64,000 nt of DNA from Xylaria sp. FL1777 (lineage: Eukaryota; Ascomycota; Sordariomycetes; Xylariales; Xylariaceae): positions 248,001 through 312,000 of the forward strand of contig MU400543.1 of the NCBI GenBank assembly GCA_022578965.1. The letters are read 5' to 3'. A model generated the notes under the pieces. That model searched no databases and was not told the origin of the DNA. It worked only from the letters and a program-made list of their open reading frames with translations. The stretch's first letter is position 1; every line of letters begins with the position of its first letter. A program made the translations under genes and the position numbers. Shown in pieces: positions 22,147-33,752 of the stretch.

Positions 22147-23919
22147 CTAAGATTTGGCCAGCCTTGCAGCCTTGAAACGACTGACTCTTTTGGGCCCACC
22201 CTCCTCCTCCTCTAGTGGCTGGATGGGGTCCGTATTCTCCTTGAGGAACCCGCCATGCCGGCCGATCATTTTGTTACGCATCTTGTAGTACTCTTCTGTG
22301 ACCTGCTGATGTAGGAGATTGGCGTCAAATTCATCTGGCTCTTTAACCTTATTAGACGGCTCGTGCTCTAGGATCGTAGGTGCTAGAGTCTGGCCCTCCG
22401 GTCCTGAGGGTGCATATTTCGTGGTATCAGTGGGCTTCTCTGGTACTATCGGTGGTATTTGCGTTGCCGGCACATCGTTTGCCCTTGCCTTTCGAAATCT
22501 CGATGGTTTTCGGCCAGATGTAGGGGCAGTATTAGTCGTCTCCGTAGAACGACGCTCTACCACATCAGATAACGGGTCGACTTCGGGATGTTGGATTTGC
22601 GGTAGCTTTGGTTGAGGAGCTGAGGAAGGGGGCTCAGCAACGTCGAGGGTGGAGGCGAATCTGACACTCTTTTTAATTTCATCCTTGGATGTAGAGTCAG
22701 GAGGAGCATTCCCGTTGACCGCAGCTAAACTCGAACTACTCTGAATAGGGCTAGAGTCTTCATGTCGAATAGCTATGCGACCGATACCTTCGGCCAAACC
22801 ATCGTCCTCTTCATTATCAGATTCTTTCTGCTCGCCGAAGGTCTTCTTGCTGAGACGCTCCTTCAGCTCTAGCATCTGCCGTTTATACTCGTCATCTACG
22901 ATTCCAGATGTTGATCTTCCCCATTGATCTTCATTGTCGTCGTCCTCTTCACTATCGTCATAATCCCAGTCGTCATCGTCGTCACCTGACCCTTCTTCGA
23001 GCTCCAGCTCTGCGACTATAGGTGCCATCTCGTACATCATTGTCTCTTTGTTATAGCGTAACATGTCCTCGCGCAACTCTGCATCCTCTGGTGACTCGTC
23101 GGCAGGCATGACTGGATCGGATATAATGGTTTCCTGATCCTTCGCTTGCTGATACAGCTCTTCAAGTCTTTTAGCAGGGGTACTAGGCTCATTAGGCTCT
23201 TTTGTATCTTCCGTAAACGTAACACTTTTCTTTCTAGGCAGCTGTTTAACCTCAGATGCCTCCGCGGAGTTTTCTCCATCTGGCCGTGGCTGTTGTTTGG
23301 TGTTACTGGAATTTGAAGATACAGCAGTAGAATAGTTTGATGTACTGGACGGTGTGCTCAATTCTGACTCGAGGGATTCAGAAGGCAGTTCTTTGATACC
23401 AGCCTTCTCGAGCGCTTCTAGAAGTTGTGGTTCACTGTTCCCCGGCCGTCGCAGGCTATATGAGATAACATTATCGTCGTCGTCCAACTCTTCGCTAATC
23501 TCTGTGATGGGTAGGCCGTCTTCATCAGTCGCCTCCGGGCTCGCCACCACTCGTGCGGTAGCGAGCTTGTTCTCGGCTGCTTCGAGCTGTTTCGCCAGAG
23601 TGGTTATGTTCTTCGAGACGTAATCCAACCGGTTGGAGACGGTGCTGACAATCTGATCGCGCTTCTTGGAATCGTCGCGACCGAATATTTCGACGAGCTC
23701 TTTTTCATTCACTAACTCGCCTTTGAAGGCTTGCCGCGTCTGGGTGAGAGCTGCGCGCGTGGCTGTCGGCGCCAGGGCTCTGACATCTGTCCGTAAGGCC
23801 TCGTATTCTTGCTTCCATTGCTGCCACTCGTCAAGTGCTATTATGAGCTTGTCGACCTGCTCTTCGATTTTCTCGAGATGCCTTTCGAGGTCTTGTAAGG
23901 GATCTCTGACTTGTGTCAT
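22147..23919 (-). CDS. Bud27/URI-like unconventional prefoldin (DUF3835-type C-terminus)
   Basis: Intronless, 590 aa from the ATG at 23919; the frame extends upstream but without a conserved start. An alpha-type prefoldin region lies at about 5-130: two long amphipathic helices, first DPLQDLERHLEKIEEQVDKL and then LDYVSKNITTLAKQLEAAE. A long disordered middle follows with an acidic tract at about 310-330 (GDDDDDWDYDDSEEDDDNED) preceded by EDMLRYNKETMMYEMAPIV. Short basic boxes typical of DUF3835 come next: KKSVRFASTLDVAEPP, GRKPSRFRKAR (about 468) and KRVSRFKAARLAKS at the very end. Bud27/URI binds Rpb5, helps assemble RNA polymerases in the cytoplasm and links TOR signalling to transcription and translation. 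Assignment rests on domain order; the tail is fast-evolving. Confidence 0.85.
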   Translation of the reverse strand: MTQVRDPLQDLERHLEKIEEQVDKLIIALDEWQQWKQEYEALRTDVRALAPTATRAALTQTRQAFKGELVNEKELVEIFGRDDSKKRDQIVSTVSNRLDYVSKNITTLAKQLEAAENKLATARVVASPEATDEDGLPITEISEELDDDDNVISYSLRRPGNSEPQLLEALEKAGIKELPSESLESELSTPSSTSNYSTAVSSNSSNTKQQPRPDGENSAEASEVKQLPRKKSVTFTEDTKEPNEPSTPAKRLEELYQQAKDQETIISDPVMPADESPEDAELREDMLRYNKETMMYEMAPIVAELELEEGSGDDDDDWDYDDSEEDDDNEDQWGRSTSGIVDDEYKRQMLELKERLSKKTFGEQKESDNEEDDGLAEGIGRIAIRHEDSSPIQSSSSLAAVNGNAPPDSTSKDEIKKSVRFASTLDVAEPPSSAPQPKLPQIQHPEVDPLSDVVERRSTETTNTAPTSGRKPSRFRKARANDVPATQIPPIVPEKPTDTTKYAPSGPEGQTLAPTILEHEPSNKVKEPDEFDANLLHQQVTEEYYKMRNKMIGRHGGFLKENTDPIQPLEEEEGGPKRVSRFKAARLAKS

Positions 23920-25719
23920 TTTTGAGCAATAAGAAAACAAAGTCGGGGATTTGAGGATGCTTGATGGGGAAAATTTTGGCTGAGCATGGTAATGAAGCGA
24001 AGTGGGGTTGTAGTTCCCAATATGTTGTTGCCTATTGAGCTTGTACCTACCTAGGTACCTGGTAGTGTACAAATAAAAGGCTATGTTATAACTACCTGGA
24101 CACGCTGAGCGGTATGAGGGGTTCTACTACGCACTAAGGTAATAAATACATACCGAGTACAACTGCAAAGGGCTGAATAGTAAAACAATACCTATCCGAT
24201 AATTATGTGTCTTCAACTAAATCTTCAAACGAAGACTGGAACTTGAAATGGGCTGCCGACATGCCAATTGATAGGCGGTAAAGCATTTGACACTACAACA
24301 ACGTATGCTTACATGCCACTGCTAACTTAAAAAAAAAAAAAGAAAAGAAAGAAAAAAGGTTGGATTCGACTGGGTACATATGCAATGCATAAATACTTCT
24401 GGTTTTCTTGAGATCTCCTTCAGGCGGTTATTCCATCCTCCTTGATATAGTTGTATACTGAGCTGGAGCAAATTGTGTTAAGAGTAAGGCGTGTTCTAAC
24501 AGCTATAGAATGATGCATGCCAGCCTCAATGGAGAATTGGTGCTCTCTCTATAACTGTTTGTTTGAGCCGGTGTGCTGTATTCGCAAACAACCTACGTTT
24601 TATTTTGGCCTTCGTACTAATCTATCTTGAAAGTGATACTTAATAGGTTGGACATTACGCCAATGGGGACCACACGAACGGGCTCTTGGGAATTGAAAAA
24701 GTGAGCCACACATACAGACTCGCTGTTAGGTCGTCAGAGCTTGCATTGAAGCTGTAGTGAGAGTTTAGGAGGGCTCAAAGCAAGCGATGGAGTGTGGCAA
24801 ATCCCACGGAGAATAATGTGAACAGCATCTATCGAGTAAACCAGTGATTTGGAGGTACTCTTTGTCATTCGCGCGCATGCTAGGAATGTTAACAAGGATG
24901 GTTTCTGTGTTAGAGTAGCCAGACAATTTTCTATTTGTTAGAAATCTCGGTCTATGGCGCGGGAAAGTTCCTGTGGGAGTTTTCCATATAATTGACCTCT
25001 TCCACAGCTGAGGACGAGAATCTTGGCATAATGACGCCGGTAGTCATGACATGCCACGCCATCCGACTCCATAACAAGTAGTGTAGTGTAGTATATATTA
25101 CTAGATTACATCCTTGTTTTCTGTCCAGCCCTGTCGCAAGAACGCCTACGCAGTAAGCTCTCCTAGTCTTCATAATCCTGTAATAAACCTGGGGCAGATC
25201 GTGTCAGGTTGGGGCTTGTAACTATTGGTGGAAAGTTCCTAGCAATTCATGCACAATATGAGAATTTCCCCTTTTGGCATTCCCAGGCCTGTTTCTCTTC
25301 CTCTTTAGCACACCGATATACAGCTCCGACGGCCTTAGTAAATATGTTTCCGGTGGGCGAAGCAGTTCCGTCAATGATTTGCATGCCTAGCTTCTCATTG
25401 CAGGCGGCTCGGCCTCGGGCCAGCTCTAGGCGAAAACCAGCATAATGCCGAACCATGCGTATTAAATTCTTTGATATATGTTGAAATCATTACTAGCACA
25501 GGCCACATCTCCACGTACCCGGCTCAAGCTTCGAAATTGGCAACCTAGTCCCGACGTGTGTTCGGAGGAAAGCCCCTTTATTGCGTAATGGCAGGTAGAG
25601 GGGTGATGGCGTGGCGTATACAAAGGGTATAGGGGAGCCGGTGCGAAGATCTCGTGAAGATCCGCATCTCGACAAGTCGGAATAGGAACTAGCAGACTTT
25701 GTCTCTAGATCTGCTCATC
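23920..25719. promoter_or_regulatory. Divergent upstream region of the Bud27-like and PL4 genes
   Basis: About 1.8 kb without a supported gene. It contains TACCTAGGTA at 24048-24057 and a purine-rich A/G run (13 A followed by AAAG-type words) at about 24329-24359. A TATA-like ATATATTA near 25090-25098 is well upstream of the PL4 start. The part next to 25720 should carry the PL4 promoter, expected to be substrate-induced and glucose-repressed, but I could not assign specific sites. Confidence 0.4.
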
Positions 25720-27932
25720 ATGCTGTGGCCAACAGTTTTCAGCCTCCTCTTCGCGTATGCCGGCGTCGTTCGTGGCATCACTGTCACCTCGTCCTCCTCG
25801 TCCTATGTCATCGACACTGCTAGCTCGTACAACTTCATCGTGACGATTAGTCGCTCAACATGCGACATCACTTCGCTGAAGTTCTACGGGACTGAATACC
25901 AGTACCAGAGTACTGGAAGTCATATTGCGTCAGGGCTCGGCAGCGGCACGTCTGTAGGTCGATCCTATTATATACTGATACTCCAAATATCCAGTCTAAT
26001 ATGATCCCGAAGGTCTCCTACACAACTAGCCCTTCAGGCGACACCGTCATTTTTGCCTGTACGCAATCTAGCAGCTCGTTCGATCTGACGCACTACATGG
26101 TATTCCGCGATGGCTCGGCCAACATCTGGAGTAAGCAGTTCTCAGATCGATTTCTTCCAGGGTTTGTTCCAAGCATGAACATTGGAGCCATGTCTTGGAA
26201 CCCGTTCACGCCTCCGAAACGGTTTCATACCCTACTCACAATGGATGATTGCTGACTTAGAGTGCTGTAGTGGGCACCAGCATCAATTCGGAGCCATCAG
26301 TAGGCGAACTGCGGTATATCTTCCGCTTGACTGGCCTGACCTCTGCTTATCCGGACGGAGATGTCTCGACAACGGCCGGCGGTACTGCGATCGAAGGCTC
26401 TGATGTTTTTACTGTTAGTGGCCAGACGCGCAGCAAGTTCTATTCGTCCGACCGCTTCATTGATCAGTCGGTGTACTGCGCTACAGACTCTGGTGCGAGC
26501 GTTCACGCTTGCTTCTTGCGACCAAATCACCAGGCTACAGAGAAGAGCTCTGGCGGACCTTTCTTCCGTGATATCAGCTTGAACTACGGTGGCGATTATC
26601 AGTCCCTCACCTACTATAGTAAGCAATCCCCACGGTTACTCCCTGTTTATTTTGGCGACTGTTAGTTTACGATGGCTCGAAAACGAGCCAAAACTACTCC
26701 GATGACTTCCCAGGTTTCCGAAGCACTTGATGAGCGCATTCGAATTACTAACCCCTGACGTTGTAGTGAACTCCGGCCACGTTCCTACTGAAGCCTACCG
26801 AACAGGTTTCCACGGTCCATATGTTTTTGCTATGACTCGCAGCGGTATTCCCTCCGCTAGCTCTATCGACGTATCTTTCTTCGACACCCTTAACCTCAAC
26901 AACTACGTACCCGTCTCTGGAAAGCGTGGGTATGTCAAGGGTACCGCGACTGGTGTGTCTTCTAGCTTCCCCATCGTCGTTCACTGGTACAACAGTAACT
27001 ACCAGTTCTGGGCGACTGCTAGCTCTGCCGGAGCCTTTACATCACCGCCAATGCCTGCTGGATCGTACACTATGAAGCTATACCAAGACGAGTTCCTCGC
27101 TGCGACTCAGACTGTCTCCGTCTCGGCTGGCTCAACCGCGACGTCAAACATCGCCGCGAGCGCGTCAGCCCTAACGCAGTCGAGAACCACTATCTTCAAG
27201 CTAGGAGACTACGATGGACAGCCAACCGGTTTCTTGAACGCAGCAAATCAGTTGCGCATGCACCCATCGGACAGCCGGTGAGTCTTATAATCGAGGAGGT
27301 TCAAGTGCGTCCTCCGCTAACGCCTCTAACAGAATGTCCAACTGGTCTCCGGGCACGGTATCAAGCACAGCCACTTCTTCATGGCCGATGGCTATGTGGA
27401 CGAGCGTCAACAATGGGCAGAAGATCAGCTTTTCGCTCTCAAGCGCCGTGTCATCCACTTCTAGTACGTATCCCCTGAACATTTTCTCTCCTTATTTTGG
27501 CAAGACTTCCACTTGCATGCTCCCGAAACTCTGAATGATTAGTTGAACATTTACCATATTCTATAATTTCTAACATCCGAATCTGTACAGCGCTCCGAAT
27601 AGCCACGACACTGTCCTTCGCCGGCGGACGGCCACAGGCCACCGTCAACTCTTACACGTGCTCCGCCCCGGCCGCCCCCACCAAGATCGACAGCCGTGGC
27701 GTGACCCGCGGTGCATATCGCGGTTACGGGGAGATCTACGAGTGCAGCGTCCCCTCTGGCACCCTTGTGAGCGGCACTAACACTGTCACCATCAACGTTA
27801 TCTCCGGCTCGAGCGGTGATACATACTTGAGTCCTAACGTGGTACGTACCTTGAAATTCAGATGTGTTACTCCCATGTCGTACTAACATGCTTTCATCAT
27901 AGATTTTCGACGCCATTGAGCTTTTCCATTAG
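25720..27932 (+). CDS. Secreted rhamnogalacturonan lyase (PL4)
   Basis: Seven exons: 25720-25953, 26013-26130, 26271-26618, 26767-27277, 27333-27463, 27591-27841 and 27903-27932, giving 540 aa, the usual size. It cleaves the rhamnose-galacturonate backbone of pectin by beta-elimination outside the cell. A signal peptide is clear ([19 protein letters not shown]). Family blocks are the N-terminal sandwich ([63 protein letters not shown]), the Fn3-like middle (VKGTATG) and the CBM-like end ([68 protein letters not shown]). All six junctions keep phase and restore conserved residues ([33 protein letters not shown]). Introns 2 and 3 (140 and 148 nt) are longer than average here. I started at the ATG at 25720 because the frame upstream offers only TTG. 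Confidence 0.95.
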
Positions 27933-28224
27933 CTTTGGTATTTTTTATATATGCTGTAGAGACCGTGGAAAAGGCGTTGTGTGTTAGGCACGACTTAACC
28001 TGCTTTCTTGTCTAGGTCTTCAAGCTATCTTTTCCTCTGGCTGGGTCCCCGAGTCATGTCAGTGCCTGGATAACGCCGAGGACGGGCAGAGTTACACCTT
28101 AAAAATGAAGCTATAGAGAGCCTAGCATGTAGTCGCCGATTCTCAACGTCGAAAATTTCTTTCGTACGTGGAAAAATCAATGTGCTTAGTATTAATATGT
28201 GCGTGTATAGAATCTATATCCAAG

Positions 28225-29841
28225 TTACTGTGTTTCACTGGCTCGTCTATCCTTCTCCCTCACTTCCTGCCGCCACTTCATCCCTTTCCGGACAACTACC
28301 ACTAGACACGGAGACACTACCACGTAGAACGAGGCGATGATAGCAAATGCTTTACCAGGTTCGACGGCAGATATCAGCGGCTCGATAGCTGCCGACATAG
28401 CTGCTCCCAGAAGGAATTTGATGATGTTATTCGATGCTGAAGCAGCGGAGGCCTTCTCGGGTCTGATGTCTGTGATGAGCGCGCTGAAGACGCTAGCTGA
28501 ACCAGACAGTCCTAGTCCTAGGAGGAAGACGAATAGCACTATCACGCCAACCGAAAGCTGATTCTCGATTGAGAATCCCCATGCCGTAATGACGAGGATG
28601 CTTAGTATGAATGGTGGTATGAGGACTTCGATCCGTGCTCGCTCGATGGGAAACTCGGATAAATCCATGTGTCGACCTTTTTCGATTGTGATGTTGAGCC
28701 GCTTGGCATGCCGTTGAAAGTTCCAGTTCAATGCTTTGCCCACTAGTACCACGGCGACAATCGATCCGACGGCCAAAGGGAGATACAGTAGACCAATTGT
28801 CAAGCCATTGAAGCCATAGTACTTAGCGAAAAGACTCGGTCCTGCGGTACCGACGGCATAGAGTCCTGCAAATAGAAGGCCACCGTAGCTGGACAGAACA
28901 AACATCTCCTTCTCAAACAGAAGAGTCAGCGCGCTGAGGAACCGAGCCCAGGGGAAATTTGGTTTGGGAGCTTCTCCAACCGGTGTAGGCGTAGTGCCAG
29001 TCTCTAATTCTTGTGATCGATCTTTATGGCGGTTCTGGAATAACTGCAACAAGGTCTGGTTGGCTCTTCTTGGTAGAATGGAGCCATCTCCTACGATTCT
29101 GCGACAAGTCTCAGGGAACAAAGTCAACAAAACAACTAAGTTGATGCCGCCAGTGATTGCTAGGAAATAAAAGATTTTTCGCCACCCAAGATATTGTGCA
29201 ATAGCTCCCCCGATTACAGGTCCTATGCTAGGACCCAGTATCGTGGGTAGAGCGAGAAATGCGGCGTACTGGCCACGTTCTGCGCTGGTGCTAATGTCAG
29301 CCACGACACCTTGACAAAGCGCTTGTGTGGACGAGATAGTTATTGACTGCAGAGAGCGCAAAGCTAACAGGCTTCCATAAGAGTCGGTCAAGGCGAGTGC
29401 TATGTCGGTGGCGATATAAAGAACGAAGCAAATAATGTAGACTGGCCGTCTTCCCATAGTATCCGCATAGCCACCAATGAATATTGGCGTGACGCCCTGG
29501 AATATCATGTAGCTGGTGACAGTGAGATTGATCTTCTTGGCTGTGGTATGTAAGTCTTGGGCGGCATTGTTGAGCGCTGGTAAATATATCTGTGCCGTCC
29601 AGGATGCGAAAAGCCCACTGAACGCAGCGCTAATGACGAGAAGCCTTTTTTCCCATGTGGTGTATACTGAATGCGGTGATGATATCACGACGGGGTCCAG
29701 CTGTGAGGACTCCTTGTCGGGTTCAATACTACTAGTGTTAACAGCGGTAGTGTTGTTGCTGGTTTCACTCTGCCTTTGGATTGAGAGTTCAGTGGATTGC
29801 ACCAACGACGAGCTCTTCTCGTCAGACACGTCTGTTGCCAT
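28225..29841 (-). CDS. MFS drug:H+ antiporter (DHA1 family, Qdr/Dtr1-like)
   Basis: Intronless, 538 aa. A polar N-terminal tail of about 65 residues is followed by 12 predicted membrane segments. Motif A of the family lies in the loop between TM2 and TM3 (GGYADTMGRRPVY, about 123-135). The antiporter motif C sits in TM5 (GPSIGPVIGGAIAQYLGWR, about 203-221). A large cytosolic loop rich in charged residues and Pro lies at the centre (about 255-300), as in Qdr/Dtr1-type carriers. It should export small organic compounds at the plasma membrane with proton counter-flow; the substrate cannot be told. Its stop faces the PL4 gene. It reads in the same direction as the citrate-synthase-like gene 1.8 kb upstream. 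Exporters of this class often accompany secondary-metabolite genes, so it may belong with the genes to its right, but that is inference. Confidence 0.93.
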   Translation of the reverse strand: MATDVSDEKSSSLVQSTELSIQRQSETSNNTTAVNTSSIEPDKESSQLDPVVISSPHSVYTTWEKRLLVISAAFSGLFASWTAQIYLPALNNAAQDLHTTAKKINLTVTSYMIFQGVTPIFIGGYADTMGRRPVYIICFVLYIATDIALALTDSYGSLLALRSLQSITISSTQALCQGVVADISTSAERGQYAAFLALPTILGPSIGPVIGGAIAQYLGWRKIFYFLAITGGINLVVLLTLFPETCRRIVGDGSILPRRANQTLLQLFQNRHKDRSQELETGTTPTPVGEAPKPNFPWARFLSALTLLFEKEMFVLSSYGGLLFAGLYAVGTAGPSLFAKYYGFNGLTIGLLYLPLAVGSIVAVVLVGKALNWNFQRHAKRLNITIEKGRHMDLSEFPIERARIEVLIPPFILSILVITAWGFSIENQLSVGVIVLFVFLLGLGLSGSASVFSALITDIRPEKASAASASNNIIKFLLGAAMSAAIEPLISAVEPGKAFAIIASFYVVVSPCLVVVVRKGMKWRQEVREKDRRASETQ

Positions 29842-31667
29842 TGGCTGTAGTTTGAGTTAAGGAGCCCTGAGAGGTATCTGAAGCACCAGTAATGGAGCTT
29901 GACGAAAAGGAAAGGGTGATACGATAGAGAAGACTTGCCAGACGTGTAGGGTGCTAATAGGAATCTGATATCTGATACCAAGATATCACTTCTTGAGGAT
30001 CTGCAGCCAACGGCGTCGGGTAATCGGCCTCAGGATTGCCGACTCGCTCTGCTCGCGAGCCACCAGTCAGCTAAGATCGTATATCACATCATTGCAACAA
30101 CGAATTTTGCCTTTGTCTTCCGACCAGGTCCAGAACGACATCTCCATTTGTCAGGATAGTTTGTCCTAGCAACTATGGATCCATCTGAGCAATTCGCATG
30201 GGCCATAAAGTAAGGCTAGCCCAGTGAGAAGGTGAATCCACCAGAAAAATAAAAAATAAAATAAAAAAAGTATCAATACGACAGTACGCTACTTACTTGT
30301 TTCTCGCCCTGGTCCGCTAGTGTACACCGGGTCTCTCCCAAAAGCGCATGATCTCCGAAACGATCGATCCAAAGGGAACAACACCCTGCCACAAGCTGTA
30401 CACCGGTTCCAACCGGGTATTCTGGCCAGGACAATTTATCGGCGGGTGAGCTGTAAATGCATGAGTAAAGGCCCGCAAGGCAGGTATAACAGAGATCTTA
30501 AGCCCGGGTAAGACCTATATATCGAATGACCATGCCAAAACGGTATAGAATTCTAGATCAGCCAGAGAAGGGGGTCTGAATGGGGTTGAAACCGCAGGCC
30601 TAGGACTGGACCAAGGATTAAAGGATTGAAGGAGCATGCAAGTATGAAGCTACCCATAATTATAAGCGAGCGGCTTTCGGAGAGATAAGCCGCATCTGGA
30701 TCTTAATAGGGGCCCTGACGACACAGCGTATCAGAGGAGATTTGCCAATCAGATTTGCTACCATCTATCGAGAGTAAGGCCAGACTATGTAGTATTGAAG
30801 TGCCAGCAATTGCAACCATCCAATATCTGTACTCGACATACCGGTGCTACTAACAAGTCTATATCAGCAATATGGGATGTTAATTTGCCTTTACACCGAC
30901 ATGCCATGCGTGAGTTGCTCACATTCAGCCCCCAGCGAATCCGTTGCTGTGCCCGACTTGGCGGATGCGACATGGCGATAGTTACTCAGTAGGTAAGTGT
31001 ACTGTGTACCTATCCATGTTTCACCGTGTTTACTCGGATAGTCTCGCTTAAGTGACCTGTCAAATGTCTATAACACCATCTTGTATACCGATTGGAGCAA
31101 GGGTTATCCTTGCGTTGCCGTACCAAAAAGGGTAAGACGTGGCGTCTCGGTTGACGGCTAGATACATAGACATACTACGTAGTATACCGGTACTTACATT
31201 ACATTCTTTCGCGTGGGGGCGGCCGTTGAACATGCTGCATTAAACGGCTCAGCTTTTAGTAGGACAATTATTATCTGATGATCCTAAAACTTGTCAACTC
31301 GTGAGAGAAATAGTAAATACCATGCCGATTTGAACTATCATACTGCAGAACTAATGAGTAAAACGCTACGGAAATAGTAATATCCTGGCTACCCCGTACA
31401 TATACCGGTATTTATGCCTTACGACTAGGGATGTTCAGTATTCTAACGATCGTTCAATAGTAAATCTTAAGATAAATAAAATGTTACTCAATACAACAGA
31501 CTATATTACCCATAAGCTCCTTCAAACTGTTCATCTCGTTTAAGTAATCTCAAAAGGCTTAACTATTCAAAACATTTGCGCAAGACAAAGTCTTCCAGAG
31601 TAGACTCAACTATTATGGTATAGCAAGAAAGCCCATGCGGGTTAAGGGATGATGACGATGAAATGCG
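29842..31667. other. Intergenic between the MFS gene and the citrate-synthase-like gene
   Basis: About 1.8 kb without a supported gene. The first 400 bp are the upstream region of the MFS gene and contain several CGG/CCG triplets (CGGCGTCGGGTAATCGG near 30011-30027), the half-sites used by Zn2Cys6 regulators, but no clean symmetric site. A perfect 14-bp palindrome, ATACTACGTAGTAT, lies at 31172-31185. Confidence 0.45.
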
Positions 31668-33202
31668 CTAATTCTCCAGAGGCGCCACGTACTTCTGCAA
31701 CGGCCTCCATAACTTCACCGGTTGGGCTAAATTATGATGATTAGTAATGCTACCCATCTGCTTGGCGACATGCATGGTGGCGGGAACTTACTAAGACTCT
31801 CGCGCCAGTGGGCTAATGCACCAGCACATCTAGAAAGCACTGTGATTGCTATGATCATATCCGGATCAAAGCCCCTAGTTGTATGTAAGTGATAGTGACT
31901 TGATGTGACCTCATGAATGACTTACATAGCTGTGTAAAGGAAGCAGCCCATCAAGTCCGCATTTGCCTTCAAATTCCTCTCAATAAAGTAAGGGTCTTGG
32001 CTTGCATATTTGTCGATAGCTAAAGACACCTGGATGAGTGGATTTGCGTCGACTTCTTTCTTGTATTTCCCCATGAGTTCCTCGATAAGGGACAGGCGAG
32101 GATCTCTCGTCTTATAGATACGATGGCCGTATCCATAGAGTCTCCCTTTACCCCTTTTGACACCTTCGATAAAGTAGGGAACACGTTCTGGTATGCCAAT
32201 AGTCGCCAATGCCTCATATGCAAGGTCAATGGCACCACCATGCAGTGGACCGTAGCCACAGATAATACCAGACATAGCAGCTGACACCGGGTCTATAAGG
32301 GTAGAACCCGCATGCAATACCGCCGCGGTTGAGTTGGTAATCTCATGATCTGCATACAAAATCCAGAGTTTGTTCAAGCACTCCTCAACTTTGGGGTTCT
32401 CCTGAGAAACTCCCATCATCCATAGGAGGTTGCCAAGTAGTGACTTGCTAGGGTCTGGGGGAGTGAAAGTTTTATCGTTCTTGTGGCAATAGATGAGTGC
32501 TATCGTTGTGGCCAGATACCCAACGGTTCGCACAAGAGCTGCGTCAGCAACATCTAGACGACCTTGGAACATGGCCTTTTGTGTATGACGCGTGGCACAA
32601 ACGGTCTCGTCGGCGGCAGCAAAGGCGCTCATACCCGCGAGCATCATCGGCATCGTTTCGGCATCGCGACTGGACGTGAAGTTAGACTAATATCAAGCTT
32701 AGAGGTTATAGTCTAAGACCAATTACTTACGGAAATGCTGATATTACTTTGGCGACGCTTTCTGGGGGGTTCATGGCGTTCGCCATTCCAGCTCGGACGT
32801 GGTCCTTTTCTTCCTGAGAAGGTAGGTGACCCCAGACGAGAAGATGCATGACATCTTCATAGACATAGTTGCTAAACAACTGCTGGATATGAAAGTCTCT
32901 AAACCGAATAACGCCTCGGTGGCCATCACTGACATACATGTCAGCTAATTATGAGCATTGGGTTAAAGTTTAAATTTCACTTACATGAATGTGATGCTTG
33001 ACTCAACGCATGCAGTATTCTGGTAGCCTGTATCAAGAATACGAAGCCCCCGAGTAATCTGAGGCTCATTCTCTGCATCACTCACACGGCCACTCTCCGA
33101 AACATTGATCTTACCAATGTCAGCAGCCCGGATGTAGCCATCGTCAATTGGGATCTTGTAGGACTTTCCCGTGCGGGAGTCGACCACGTCGAGGTGTGCC
33201 AT
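31668..33202 (-). CDS. Citrate-synthase-like enzyme without organelle signal (alkylcitrate synthase candidate)
   Basis: Five exons on the minus strand: 33202-32985, 32928-32731, 32669-31926, 31874-31792 and 31726-31668, giving 433 aa. The catalytic set of the family is complete: H282 (GYGPLHGGA), H321 (GYGHRIYKTRDPR) and D377 (NADLMG), matching pig H274, H320 and D375. The substrate His H247 sits in LYADHEI. The reaction is Claisen condensation of an acyl-CoA with oxaloacetate. The protein starts MAHLDVVDSRTGKSYKIP with no mitochondrial presequence, and ends LEN, so no PTS1. This fits cytosolic paralogues found in fungal metabolite clusters (alkylcitrate synthases) rather than the respiratory enzyme; the acyl-CoA used is unknown. 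All introns are 51-65 nt and every junction restores family sequence (SSITF-IDGHRG, AFP-RDAETM, TAM-GFDPD, ESL-TQPVKLWRP). It is head to head with the AsaB-like gene. Confidence 0.93.
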
Positions 33203-33752
33203 GGCAATCGGAATAATTAGAGATTAAGGAGCTCGCTAGAAGGATGTAAACTGATGACAACAAAACAATTATCATACGAGTTGAGAACACGACTCAAAAT
33301 GAACGATTTAAAGTGAATGATATGAATGTATACGCCACATCCTATAGTAGCTGACAAAACTTTCTTGTGAGACGGCGATCATATCTGGATCTTACCCCCA
33401 TAGGTGCCGATTTCATCTAGATTATCTAGATTGTACCGGCCCTGATCCGCAAATCCTGCAATCCTGCAATCCATCAATCCAACAATCCCTCGATGTCTGG
33501 GCCCCACGTTCCCCGATAGCATGGATATCACGTTCTAGGCGGCTCAACGTGCATATATCACCTGCATTACGTGGGAGTAGTCTCGTACGACTTCAAAATC
33601 GCGAAGTCCCGGTGAAGATAGGAGTGTTTTACGGATAAATTCATATAGCCTCATCGTCCCTTGTCCTGCGAGTAAATTCTACGTTCACCACATTACTCCT
33701 CACTTGATTGTTTTCCTGCACCACTCAACTTTTCTTTTCGAGCCACCGCATC
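33203..33752. promoter_or_regulatory. Shared bidirectional promoter of the citrate-synthase-like and AsaB-like genes
   Basis: 550 bp separate the two start codons. Two exact ATCTAGAT palindromes lie at 33415-33422 and 33424-33431. Five 8-bp units of the form (C/A)AATCCNN lie at 33451-33490. The AsaB-like start is preceded by a C/T-rich leader (33694-33735). A single regulatory region could drive both genes together. The C2H2-like gene 2 kb away is one possible regulator, but no binding evidence can be drawn from sequence. Confidence 0.65.
33451..33490. repeat. 8-bp-period CAATCC repeat in the shared promoter
   Basis: Five units begin at 33451, 33459, 33467, 33475 and 33483. They read AAATCCTG, CAATCCTG, CAATCCAT, CAATCCAA and CAATCCCT. 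The AATCC core is invariant while the last two bases vary, as expected for repeated binding sites rather than simple slippage. The reverse complement core GGATT(G) resembles homeodomain-type sites. Confidence 0.85.

Noticed and set aside
30011..30027. Possible Zn2Cys6 site upstream of the MFS gene (CGG triplets)
   Set aside because: The triplets are not arranged as a clear inverted, direct or everted pair with a standard spacer, so no site was called.
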